From Hydrangea macrophylla (taxonomy: Eukaryota > Streptophyta > Magnoliopsida > Cornales > Hydrangeaceae), in the NCBI GenBank assembly GCA_033977485.1, contig CM066984.1, positions 48,607,100 through 48,671,099 of the forward strand: a DNA stretch of 64,000 bases, read 5' to 3'. The notes beneath the pieces were generated by a model that saw only the letters and a program-made list of their open reading frames with translations, had not been told where the DNA came from and did not search any database. Numbering within the stretch: position 1 is the first letter of the stretch; each line of letters begins with the position of its first letter. A program made the position numbers and the translations under genes. Shown in pieces: positions 1 through 10,302 of this stretch.

Positions 1-946
1 ATGCTTCCATCTGCTCCTACCGAGCGATCCACCTTGGTTTTGGCTCCTAAGAGACACGGGAACTGACAGTCCCACAACAACGATTCCAAGTGCTCTTGGT
101 CCTTTTGATAATGACAAACTTTTTTGTGATTACTATGGGCACAGCAAGGATTTTTCAGGTGAGGGGCATATATACGTATATGGGGGTTCGTGAATTTTAC
201 TTCGTAGTAATATTATTGTTTTTTAGAGTTTTAAAGTATTGTTCACGGATTTCACGTATAGTGGGTTGAAGAATAAACATAATTAGACAGACAAACTAAT
301 CTCTACCAAAAAAGTGTTCATATGCTTAATTTTTTATTATTTTTCTACTAGTTTAACTTAAAAAATAAATAATCCTTGGTATATTCAAAGGGATATCTAC
401 AAGGGCTTAAATATTAGTAGCTAATTGAGTAAATAAGATGTTAATTTGGGTGAAAGTTATGAAACTTTAATGATCAAATTGACATTTCTAAGTTTAAAAG
501 GGTATATGAAAATTTTAAGAGGGGGCACAAATGCATATAATACCAAATACATAGGCGAAAATTATAACTCTGCCACTGGCGATGACTGTCGTAGGTCCAG
601 ACACACCAAAGAGACTTGCTGGAAGCTTCTTGGTTGCTCTACTAGAGGATGTGGGGTCGTTTTGGGCCATTTGGAGGACGTGGGTGTAATTCATGTGCTC
701 ATCGTACCGCAGTAGTTGATTCTACAGCACCAGTTCCGGCCGTCTCTACTCCAAACCCAGCACCGTTATCTGCTACTAAGCTTGAGGATGCACTCCATAA
801 CCTGATGGCCCGTCGTGCTCCCATTACAACTACAAGTGTCTCCTATTCATTTGTTAGTTAGGTAACTTAGCCACCTCTGCGAGATCATACCTATCTGACT
901 ATTCTTTCTCTTGGATTATTGATTCTGGTACTTCAGATCATATATG
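1..946 (+). pseudogene. Relic Ty1/copia gag-protease, 5' piece (element Z)
   Basis: The first codons read as the gag stretch before the zinc knuckle (MLPSAPTERSTLVLAP, close to MLPPTSTERSALVSAP in element L). The start of a CCHC knuckle (FCDYYGHSK) lies near 130-155. Homology then stops for about 410 bp of AT-rich sequence and resumes near 570 with the second half of a knuckle (DDCRRSRHTKETCWK), so something was inserted inside the knuckle codons. The linker follows (about 715-860), then the retropepsin motif WIIDSG around 913-930. Stops and frameshifts are frequent. The reading breaks at 946, where young Copia A is inserted, and resumes at 6138. The left end lies outside the window. This is the oldest-looking Copia in the left part. 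Confidence 0.75.
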
Positions 947-1097
947 TGTTGAATATCATTACACAATATTATTGAAGGCTTAATCTCACAACTGTGAGAC
1001 CTCTTTATTTATAATAACAAGAGAACAAGTAATTACACACAAGTCCCTATACTAATCATAAAATAAATAAAACATTTATAACTAATGAAACTCAACA
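947..1097 (-). repeat. 3' LTR of Copia A (151 bp)
   Basis: Starts TGTTGAAT and ends CTCAACA on the plus strand. The minus-strand TATA-like box is at 1007-1013. A perfect 7-bp inverted repeat (TCTCACA / TGTGAGA, 984-999) lies between that box and the expected transcription start. The polypurine tract is directly inboard at 1098-1110. Confidence 0.95.
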
Positions 1098-1110
1098 CTC
1101 CCCCTCAAGC
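1098..1110 (-). other. Polypurine tract of Copia A
   Basis: The minus strand reads CTTGAGGGGGAG directly against the 3' LTR. This is the expected plus-strand DNA primer of a Copia element and overlaps the end of the polyprotein frame. The same motif borders the 3' LTRs of B, X, G and P. Confidence 0.85.
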
Positions 1111-4100
1111 TGGTGCGAAGATATCTCTCATTCCCAGCTTGCTAAGGATAAAGTGAAACGAACGACTTGCTAGACTCTTGGTAAGAACGTCTGCTAGCTG
1201 CTCCCCAGACTTGACAAATGGAGTACAAATGCTTCCACAATTTAACTTCTCCTTTATAAAATGTCTGTCAATCTCCACGTGTTTTGTCCTATCATGTTGG
1301 ACCGGATTATGAGCAATGCTAATGGCTGATTTACTATCACAGTACAGTTTCATAGAGTCCTTTGGCCCAAACCCCAGATCAATCAAAACTATCTGAATCC
1401 ATAATAATTCACATACTCCTTGTGCCATAGCTCTAAACTCGGCCTCTGCACTGGATCTTGCTACCACTGCTTGCTTCTTGCTTCTCCATGTGACCAAATT
1501 ACCTCCCACAAATGTGCAATACCCCGTAGTTGATCTCCTATCCATCACTGAACCTGCCCAATCAGCGTCGGTGTAGGCTTCAACAAGTGTATGACCATTC
1601 TTGGCAAAGAACAACCCTTTCCCTGGGGCTGACTTAAGATATCTCATAATTCTAAACACAGCATCAAGATGGAGTTGTCTAGGAGCATGCATAAATTGAC
1701 TTACCACACTAACAGCGAAAGCGATATCCGGTCTGGTATGAGCCAAATAGATAAGTTTGCCCACTAGTCTCTGGTATCTTCCCTTTTCAACCGGTTCTCC
1801 ACTGGGATCATCACTGAGCTTCATATTTGGATCCATGGGAGTATCAACTGCTTTACAACCAAGCAAACCTGTCTCCTTTAGGAGATCCAGGACATACTTA
1901 CGTTGGGATATAAACAGCCCTTCCTTGCAGCGTGCCACTTCTATTCCAAGAAAATATTTCAAATCTCCTAGATCCTTAATTTCAAACTCCTTGGCAAGAT
2001 AGGTCTTCAACTGTTCCATTTCAACTAAGTCATCGCCTGTGAGAACTATATCGTCTACATAGACTATCAAAGCAATCAATTTCCCTTGTGATGAATGCTT
2101 GATAAAGAGAGTATGATCGCCTTGGCTTTGTCTGAAACCATATCATATCATAGCTTGAGAAAATCTATCGAACCAGGCTCTAGGAGATTGCTTGAGGCCA
2201 TATAAGGATTTCTGGAGGCGACATACCTTACCTTGTGTCTTACTGTCCTCAAACCCGGGAGGAATATCCATATACACTTCTTCTTCCAAGTCACCATGTA
2301 GAAATGCATTCTTGACATCAAACTGATGCAAGGGCCATTCCAGATTTGCTGCTAGCGACAGAAGGATCCTGATGGAGTTCATTTTTGCAACCGGGGCAAA
2401 TGTCTCTTGGTAATCAACCCCATATGTCTGAGTAAAGCCCTTAGCAACAAGCCTGGCTTTGTATCTCTCAACAGTCCCATCCGCATTATGTTTCACGGTG
2501 AATACCCACTTGCATCCTACCGTCTTTTTACCTCGAGGTAACTCTGCTAATTTCCACGTCCCATTTTTGTGAAGAGCTTTCATCTCTTCAACCATGGCAT
2601 TCTTCCAATTAGGATTAGACAAAGCTTCCTGAACATGGTTAGGGATAGACACAGAATCGATTTGGGACACAAATGCCCTATATGATGGAGACAGATGGGA
2701 GTATGAAACAAAATTTGAAAGAGGATGTTTAGTACATGCTCTAGTTCCCTTTCGCAGGGCAATAGGCATGTTTAAATCATCATCATCAGATGGATCAATA
2801 AGAACAGGTATTGGAGAATTGGCAATAGAAGGAGAGGAAATACCTGAATCATCTTCACTAGAAGGCGATTGAAGCGGGATTGGAGAGATGTGCCTTTTTT
2901 CTGCTGCCCCAAAAATTTGTCTCCTCTTATCCTTGGTATACGTTAACAATTCCTTACCTTCTCTCTCTTCCTCTCCTTTTTTCTCTCCTTTTTCTCCCTC
3001 TTCCTCACCTTTTTCCTGCTCACTCTTTTCTCCCTCATTCTCTCTTTTTCCTTTTTTTCCTCCCTCTTCCTCGCTAGATATAGGAAAGGGAACAATGAAA
3101 GTAGGCTGCTCTGCTTGTTGGTCTATCTCCCCCTGAAGAGGAGAAAGAGAGGACTGAAAGTAGGAAAGTGTTTCATCAAAAGTGACATCCATAGATACAT
3201 ACCACCGACGAGTAGGAGGATGATAACACTTGTACCCTTTCTGAGTTGGAGAATAACCAACAAAGACACATTTGATAGAACGAGGATCTAACTTCCGACG
3301 AGAAGGAGAATGATTGTGGACAAAACACACACAACCAAACACTTTAGGAGGAATGGGAAAAATGGAGGATGACTTAGTAAGAAGCTCAATTGGAGATTTC
3401 TTACCAAGGACACGAGAAGGAAGACGGTTGATAAGATAGGATGCAGTTAGGACTGCTTCCCCCCAGTAAGACTTGGGAAGATGCATAGAGAAGAGCATAG
3501 ACCTGGCTGATTCTAACAAATGACGGTTTTTTCTCTCTGCAACACCATTTTGCTGAGGGGTGTTAGTGCAAGAAGTTTGATGGATCATTCCATGTTCAGA
3601 AAAATAGTGAGTGAGACCACCAAAGATGTATTCCCCCCCTTTGTCAGACCGAACAACCTTGACAACTGTGCTAAACTGTGTGCATATCATTTTGTGAAAG
3701 GATTTAAAGATGGAAAAAACATCATTCTTATCCTTCATCAAATAAACCCAAGTAGTGCGAGTACAGTCATCAATAAAGGTAACAAACCACTTATAGCCAT
3801 TTAGAGTGATAATAGGAGAAGGACCCCAAACATCAGTGTGAATAATAGCAAATGGAACAGTACTTTTATTAAAACTAGAATTATAAGTTGCACGATGATG
3901 TTTTCCCAACTCACAAGCCTCACAAGAAATGTTGGAAACACTTTTATTACTGACAAGAGAAGGAAATAAAAAACGAAGTAAATAAAACGAAGGGTGGCCT
4001 AATCTCTGATGCCATATCCAAGCTTCCCTAGGAATAGTCTCTCTCTGTATATGATGAGCTGCTTGTGGTAAGTTTCCCTGTGTGGCTGCCTCTGGCAGCA

Positions 4101-5592
4101 GAAAATATAGGCCATTCTCCTCTCTACCACTGCCAATCACCTTCTTCGTGGAGAGATCCTGAAAGACACAATGAGATGGGAAGAAGGTAACACTACAGTT
4201 AAGATCATGAGTAATCCTAGCAATGGATAAAAGATTAGTAGAGAAATTAGGAACATGAAGTACTGAAGATAAAGGTAATGAATTAGAAATTTTAATGACA
4301 CCTTTACCAGAGATGGATGAAAGAGAACCATCTGCAGTTTTAACTTTCTCTTTACCAGAACTTGGGGTATAAGAAGAGAATACAGAGGAAAGATCGGTCA
4401 TGTGATCGGAAGCTCCGGAGTCAATAATCCATGGTTGACTAGAATCAGCATGTAAGGCATGTGAAAAATTAGCAAAAATACCTGACTGGGCAAAGGAAGT
4501 AGAGGCAGATGGAGTGTTCAACTGAGTCATAATACGGCGGAGTGTTTCTATATCGGCACTACTGATGTTTCCCACTGCTGGAGAAGACGATGGATGAGCT
4601 GAGGCAAGAGTATCTTTCTCCTCAGACGGAGACAAGTCAGTAGTCAAATGAGCTCGTGGAGGACCACGACCACCATGACGGCCACCACCACGTCCCCTGG
4701 GAAAGGAAGGACGCCCATGAAGCTTCCAGCATGTCTCGCGAGTGTGTCCGAGACGATTGCAATGATCACACCAAGGTCTATTATTGTTGGTGTCACGTCC
4801 TATATACTGGGGTTCTCTCGGAGGAGTAAAGGCCTTGCCGCCCCGTTGATTAGAGGATACCAAGGCTGACCTATCTGTCGATGAAGAGGGCAACATAACA
4901 GAGCGGCGACTTTCTTCATCTTGCACAATAGAAAAAGCTTCTCGAAGAGATGGAAGGGGAACAATACCCAAAATACGGCCACGAACTGGATCAAACTCGG
5001 GCCTAAGACCGGCTAGAAACTTGAAGATTCTTTCCCCTTCAATGTATTTCTGAAAACCCGCAGCATCAGTTGGATTAGAGGGATGAAATGTGATTAAATG
5101 ATCAAGTCGCTTCCAAAGAGAGCCTAGAGCGGTGAAATACTGGAGAGTAGTGCGATCCCCTTGAACTTCGTCCTGAATTGCTCTTCGAAGTTCATACACT
5201 TGGGCAACATTCCCTTGACGGGAATATGTTTCAGCTAAAGTATCCCAAATATCTTTGGCCGTGCCCATAGATAAGAATGGATCTGCAAGTTCGGGTTCCA
5301 TAGAATGAACTAGCCAACTCATAACAAGAGAATTATCACCTTCCCACTTGAGATATGTCGGATCATCACGAGTAGGGGCCTTGACTGAACCATCCACATA
5401 ACCGAATTTATATCTACTACGGAGCCATAAAGTTGCCGACTGGGACTATGAGAGGTAATTAGCACCATTGAACAACGCAGTGGTGATTTTGGAACCCGGA
5501 TTCTCAGTAACGTACGATTGTCTTTCGTTACCCATAGAAGAACCTGAAGAGGCGGCAATAGATTTCTCGGATATCACATCATCTTTTGACAT
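1105..5592 (-). pseudogene. Copia A gag-pol polyprotein, two in-frame stops
   Basis: One frame of 1,495 residues from the ATG at 5592-5590 (MSKDD) to the stop at 1105, close to the normal length for the family. Domains in order: gag; CCHC knuckle CDHCNRLGHTRETC (4729-4770); retropepsin IIDSGA (about 4411-4428); integrase HHCC finger (H, H, C, C near 4011, 3996, 3924, 3915) and D, D, E catalytic residues near 3834, 3645 and 3537; a highly charged Glu/Lys linker (about 3150-2880); RT with YVDD at 2050-2061; RNase H with TDADWAG and the SSAEAEFRA helix; C-terminus IFAPA. The only breaks I find are TAG at 5446-5448, where D has Trp in the gag motif LSWSQSA, and TGA at 2143-2145 in RT. Both look like single transitions. 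Confidence 0.93.
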
Positions 5593-5736
5593 GATGAAGG
5601 ATGCAGATGATCAAGGGATGGTGATCAAGGGAAGCCTAAGATGATCCGATCTAATTAAATAACATAGATCCGCTTACGGATCGAAGACGAACAAACTAGG
5701 AGCAAATAATGTTCTCAAAAAATTATTGCGGCTAGG

Positions 5737-5868
5737 TGTGAATAGTGCTGCGTGAACAGTGCTGCGGTGAACAGTAACTCGATGAACAGTGCTGCGATGA
5801 ACAGTGCTGCGATGAACAGTGCTGCGATGAACAGTAACTTCGCGATGAACAGTAACTTTGCGATGAAA
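5737..5868 (-). repeat. Short tandem repeat in the Copia A leader
   Basis: About nine degenerate units of 14-18 bp built on GATGAACAGTGCTGC or GATGAACAGTAACTT lie between gag and the primer site. The plus-strand frame through them (MNSAAMNSAA...) is a by-product of the repeat, not a gene. D carries a more degenerate version at about 18630-18745. A telomere-like GGTTAGGGTTAAGG stretch follows at about 5886-5907. Confidence 0.85.
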
Positions 5869-5968
5869 TTCTCGTTGGGTCGGCTAGGGTTAGGGTTAAG
5901 GTTAGGGTGGCGGTGGATGGTGGTGATGGTAGGCGGCTGGTGGTGGTGACAGAACCCTAATTTAGGGA

Positions 5969-5981
5969 GGCTCTGATACCA
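5969..5981 (-). other. Primer binding site of Copia A (tRNA-iMet)
   Basis: The minus strand reads TGGTATCAGAGCC, matching the 3' end of plant initiator tRNA-Met, and abuts the 5' LTR with no gap. Confidence 0.92.
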
Positions 5982-6132
5982 TGTTGAATATCATTACACA
6001 ATATTATTGAAGGCTTAATCTCACAACTGTGAGACCTCTTTATTTATAATAACAAGAGAACAAGTAATTACACACAAGTCCCTATACTAATCATAAAATA
6101 AATAAAACATTTATAACTAATGAAACTCAACA
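5982..6132 (-). repeat. 5' LTR of Copia A (151 bp)
   Basis: Identical to the LTR at 947-1097 by direct comparison. Followed by the target duplication ATATG at 6133-6137. Confidence 0.95.
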
Positions 6133-6137
6133 ATATG

Positions 6138-6240
6138 TTCTTTGTTTATAAACATTTTTCAAGTTAGGACAGTTTGGATTGCTGATGATACTTTTTCCTC
6201 AGTTTAGGGAAGGGTGTCATTCATGCCAATCTGCGATGGA
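6138..6240 (+). pseudogene. Relic Copia Z, protease continuation
   Basis: Reading resumes after the target duplication with decayed protease sequence (VRTVWIADDTFSSV, then GKGVIHA with a frameshift). It corresponds to VKTADGSLSSISGKGVI in A. Homology fades after about 6240. The remaining sequence to 6564 holds nothing I recognise. Confidence 0.65.
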
Positions 6241-6572
6241 TAACAATCTCGTGGCTAGGGTTTCTCCACCTCACAAAGGGAGTAGGTTGGCTAGGGTTTT
6301 ATCGATCTCGTGAGGATAATCGGCACTGGAATACAACTTCTCAACTTAACGAAGAAAGTTGGCTAGAGTTTCTCAACCTCATAATGATGACAATAAGAAT
6401 AACTGTAGTAATAGTACTAATGATAATCATCTTCAATGGCTATTGCATAGGTTGGCATGCATGAATAGGTTAAAACCTACGGGTAGCAACTTTGTACAGT
6501 CTATAACCAACTTACCTTCCCAATATAATAAGTAATGGGATAACCACTATGTAATGACATTGATTATGATGA

Positions 6573-7235
6573 ACAATGTTGTCAAACCGTGAATCAGTTT
6601 GCCAAAATTATGAATCCTAAATCGAATCGAATCATGAATTGAAAGATTCACATTTTTACAAATAAATAATAATACATTTGTATATGCATACAAAACACAT
6701 GTACAAACACAATTAATTATATGTATCATATAACAATTTGTGTGCCTCTATTTAGGATGCGAACCCCAACACTTCACATAAATAAAATGAAAGTGAATAG
6801 GGAAAATGAACAAACACAAGGATAATGCATGAATGGTTTTACTGTTGATTTCTTAATAAAAAGCTTGGCATTATCTGATTAGTCACATATTTAGTTATAC
6901 ACAAGCATAAGCTTTATATAGAAACGGTATCACAGCTTAACAACGAGTAAACTACACAAGTGATGAAGAATAGAAATGGATGTAACAAGGGGAAAAAAAA
7001 AAAATAGGACGCCTCTTTTTTTCTTTGGGGGGGGGGGGGGGGGGGGGGGGGCGGGGCGTGGCGGCCTCGAATTTTTTATGAATAATATGAATTGTGTGAA
7101 TCAAATCGTGAATCGTCCCTGAATCGGACGATTCACACCGATTCAATGTGATTTCCAATTCATAGGCATAATTCGAATCGTTCGGTATGAGAATCGAATT
7201 GAATCGAATGAATCGAATCGTACAATTCTAACCAC
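6573..7235 (-). mobile_element. GATTCG-rich hAT-like miniature element, copy 1
   Basis: A non-coding block of about 663 bp rich in GAATCG/CGATTC motifs. It is flanked by an 8-bp near-duplication (TATGATGA at 6565-6572, TATGATGG at 7236-7243). The ends are weakly inverted (ACAATGTTGTCAAAC against GTGGTTAGAATTG on the other strand). It is homologous in reverse orientation to 29995-30489. The 8-bp duplication points to hAT. There is no transposase, so it is non-autonomous. A run of 25 G at 7027-7051 lies inside and is absent from the other copy. Confidence 0.65.
7027..7051 (+). repeat. Homopolymer run of 25 G
   Basis: Uninterrupted G tract followed by GC-rich sequence, inside the miniature element. 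It could form G-quadruplexes. Its exact length may be unreliable because long homopolymers are error-prone in sequencing. Confidence 0.9.
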
Positions 7236-7243
7236 TATGATGG

Positions 7244-7542
7244 TGATGATGACGATAACGATAAACCAAGGCTACCCAGATTGCGGATCGATTCCGTAAC
7301 GGGAACGGGAACAGGAACGAGAACATGGATTGCCACCGGCTCCGGCTATAGAATGTGGTTCAATAGGTGTATAGGTGTACACTTCTCCGATCGCTAAGAC
7401 GGAACGGACTACAGTAGATTGAAACATTAAATGATTTTCCAGACAATTTTCATATATTTTCATATATACATACATATATAAATGGGTAGGTGGTATCTTT
7501 ACAATATCACAAGATTTGGTGGTGATATTACGATGTCAAGTT
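7244..7542. other. Unassigned spacer
   Basis: No gene or repeat recognised. Contains GGGAACG-type short repeats near 7300 and AT-rich sequence (TATATACATACATATATA) near 7455-7480. Confidence 0.5.
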
Positions 7543-7570
7543 TGTAACGCCCCAAGTGGTCCACTAGCCT

Positions 7571-7862
7571 TAATGTGGGCATTCGGTCGGTTCGGTTTAG
7601 GACAATTCAGTTAGGTTTTGCTCGGTTCGGTTTGGAAACTAACGAACTAAAACTGAACTGAAATATATTTAGGTTGACTTGGTTCGGTTTTATTATTATT
7701 ATTATTTTGGGAGGAATTTACCTATCAATTTCTATGGCTTCGAAGAATCAAAGTAATGAAACCCATATTAGACCTAGTGATTTTTTACACAAGCATTAAT
7801 CTGTATAGCTTCAACCTTCCTAATCACACACAAAAAGTAAAATGAAGCAATGAGGGCACAAG

Positions 7863-7897
<35 letters not shown>

Positions 7898-8488
7898 CAC
7901 AAGGCATATTCAATTTATTTAGTTTCTTACCCAGTAATTACATCTAAGCATGAATCAATCAAAACACATCATTATTTCTCTAATCTGAGATTTGGCTTCA
8001 AGAGGCACTGGACTCTTCAAACTTCAAGCAAGTATCGAGTTCTCAGTCGGCGACGTCTAGCTCCTTACTGCAGATCGATAATTGATGGTGAGGTGAGCCA
8101 GTGATGGAGATGACGAGGATTGTGAGGTCGTGATGTGAGATAATTGATGAGGCCATGAGTTCACCGAGGCGACGGACGGCGCGAGGGAGGCGATAGACGG
8201 CATGACTTCTTAGAGAAAGAGAAAGTATAAGGAAAACCTAGAAGGCTCTAAAGTTAGATATGAGAGTATTAATATATATAATACTATATATATCAACGAG
8301 AAATTCAAATTTCGGTTTTTCAGTTCAGTTCGGTTTGAACCTTTGCTACCGAAAACTGAACTGAATTATTTATTTCGGTTCGGTTATTAATCGAACTGGA
8401 TTTTTTAAACGAATTAGCTGAACTGAATTAGAAATTTCAGTTCGGTTCGGTTTAAATTTCGGTTAACCGAACTATTTTCCCACCCCTA
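7571..8488. mobile_element. CGGTT-rich hAT-type non-autonomous element (918 bp)
   Basis: Flanked by an 8-bp near-duplication (ACTAGCCT 7563-7570, ACTGGCCT 8489-8496). The termini are imperfectly inverted: left TAATGTGGGCATTCGG, right end reading TAGGGGTGGGAAAATAG on the other strand. Both subterminal regions are full of CGGTTCGGTTT motifs. No transposase frame. It lies inside the LTR of TRIM F: removing it restores an LTR start that aligns with 28559-28590. Confidence 0.8.
7866..7899. repeat. (TA)n(GA)n microsatellite
   Basis: Alternating TA followed by GA repeats inside the CGGTT-rich hAT-type element. Confidence 0.9.
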
Positions 8489-8511
8489 ACTGGCCTAGCA
8501 ACTTGACGAGC

Positions 8512-8640
8512 TGTTAGGTTTTGAGAGAGAATAATTTTACAAGCTTAAGACAGCAATTGTCTCTCTACACTTTTATTATATTCAGCCAAAGGAGGAAAAA
8601 AGGAAATTACATTACAATGAGAAATAAACAACTTCCAACA
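8512..8640 (-). repeat. 3' LTR of Copia B (129 bp)
   Basis: Starts TGTTAGG and ends TCCAACA, followed by CTCCCCCTCAAG (polypurine tract on the minus strand). It lacks about 40 bp near its end and the long A-run present in its partner at 28033. Contains the small inverted repeat AGACA/TGTCT (8548-8562) next to a TATA-like box. Confidence 0.88.
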
Positions 8641-8647
8641 CTCCCCC

Positions 8648-9535
8648 TCAAGCTGGTGCGAAGATATCTCTTATGTCCAGCTTGCTAAGGATAAAGTGAC
8701 AAGGTCTAGTAGCGAGACTCTTAGTAAGGACTTCAGCTAACTGGTTCCCGGACTTCACAAAGGGAGTGCATATACTTCCATTGTTCAACTTCTCCTTGAT
8801 AAAGTGTCGAACACTTTCTACATGCTTGGTCCTATCACGCTGAACCGGATTATGAGCTGTCAATAGCTGCTTTGTTGTCACAATACTTACTTCATCGAGT
8901 CTTGGGGCCCAAAACCAAGACCAGAAACAATAATTTGAATCCATAACAGCTCATACACCCCCTGTCCATAGCTCTAAACTATGCCTCTGCACTAGACCTG
9001 GCCACTACCGACTGTTTTTTACTTCTCAAAGTAACCGAGTTACCTCCAACAAAAGAGCAATAGCCCATAGTTGACCTCCTATCTGTAACTAATCCAGCCC
9101 AATCTGCATTTGCATAGGCCTCAACGAGTGTCACAACGTTTGGCAAAGAACAAACCCTTCCTTGGTGCTGTTTTGAGGTACTTCAGAATTCGAAACACAA
9201 CATCAAGATGAATCTGTCTCGGAGAATGCATAAACTGACTAACAACGCTCACAGCAAAGGCATTGTCAGGTCTAGTGTGAGATAGATAAATCATCCTACC
9301 AACCATCCTCTGATATCACCCTTTATCAACTGACTCTCCACTCGGATCATCGCTAAGTTTCAGATTGGGGTCCATTGGCGTATCAACCGCCTTACTCCTA
9401 GTTTCTTTCAGTAAGACCAAGACATACTGTCTCTGTGATAGAAATATCCCATCTTTGGATCGAGCAACTTCGATGCCCAAAAAATACTTTATATTTCCCA
9501 AATCTTTAATTTCGAATTCTTTTGCAAGATATTTT
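8648..9535 (-). pseudogene. Copia B RT/RNase H tail, broken
   Basis: Decayed C-terminal third of a Copia polyprotein ending IFAPA at 8648. Recognisable pieces are [11 protein letters not shown] with [11 protein letters not shown] (RT end), SHTRPDNAFAVSVVSQFMH (linker to RNase H), and KHVESVRHFIKEKLNNGSI with QLAEVLTKSL (C-terminus). Several frameshifts separate them. The frame is cut at 9535 by the LTR of X, within the codons for LAKEFE. Confidence 0.85.
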
Positions 9536-9667
9536 TGTTGAATCAAAGTTTTACAGGCTTCGAGAGAGTAATCACTCTCTCTGTTATTATATTAAACCCA
9601 CTAAGGGGAAAAGTCAATAATTACAAGCAAGCCCTCATAAATTGTTAAAATAAAAAAACTCTCAACA
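9536..9667 (-). repeat. LTR of Copia X (132 bp), unpaired
   Basis: Starts TGTTGAATC and ends CTCAACA, followed directly by the minus-strand polypurine tract CTTGAGGGGGAG and an RNase H tail, so it is a 3' LTR. No partner is found in the window. Carries a perfect 8-bp inverted repeat GAGAGAGT/ACTCTCTC (9562-9581) beside a TATA-like box. Confidence 0.85.
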
Positions 9668-9897
9668 CTCCCCCTCAAGCTAGTGCAAAGATATCTCTCA
9701 TACCTAGCTTGCTAAGGATAAAATGAAAAGGTTTACTAGAAAGACTCTTCGTAAGGACATCAGCTAACTGTTCCTCTGTCCTCACGAAGGGAGTACAAAT
9801 AATCGTATTATTTAACTTCTCTTTAATAAAGTGTCAGATCGATTTCAACATGCTTTGTCCTATTATGCTGAACACGATAGTGAGTAATGTTGATAGC

Positions 9898-10260
9898 CTA
9901 GGAAGCACAGACACGTGACACCCGACACGATACGATACGACACCGCCACATTGACAAGTCAAATTCTAAAAAAATGACATGACACGCCAGAGATACGTCT
10001 ATTTTTAAATATTTTTTAAAAATTTATTATAATTTTATGTACTTACAAGTTTAAAATACCCACTAGTCTAGTTCTTGGCACTGTTAGATTTTAAAAATAA
10101 AAAAAATTGCTTACTAATTAAAATTAACAAAGGAAAAGCAATACTGTCAAAGTGGCAACAAGTGAATCACAAAAATAAACAATAGCATGTCAACATCAAA
10201 CCATTATCATTATCATCAAGAAGACTGATGAAGCTGTGAATAAAAAAATCACACAAGGAC

Positions 10261-10302
<42 letters not shown>

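Larger units (their letters stand above)
947..6132 (-). mobile_element. Copia LTR retrotransposon A, full length and young
   Basis: A 5,186-bp element bounded by two LTRs of 151 bp that I read as identical base for base. Both start TG and end CA. It is flanked by the 5-bp target duplication ATATG (942-946 and 6133-6137). Reading from the minus strand, the order is LTR, primer site, leader with short tandem repeats, gag-protease-integrase-RT-RNase H, polypurine tract, LTR. It sits in the protease codons of relic Z, which can be read on either side. Identical LTRs mean a recent insertion, yet the polyprotein has two in-frame stops, so it is not autonomous as it stands. Family: Ty1/copia by domain order (integrase before RT). 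It is the same family as element D. Confidence 0.96.

Noticed and set aside
2880..3136. Pro/Ser/Phe-rich plus-strand frames here and at 12570-12844, 15772-16122 and 60108-60320
   Set aside because: Antisense shadows of the Glu/Lys-rich linker between integrase and RT in the Copia polyproteins.
5886..5907. GGTTAGGG repeats as a possible interstitial telomere
   Set aside because: Only two to three units, located at the same place in the leaders of A and D, so part of the retroelement.
5752..5949. Plus-strand frame MNSAAMNSAA...
   Set aside because: It is a translation of the 14-18-bp leader repeat of Copia A on the antisense strand.
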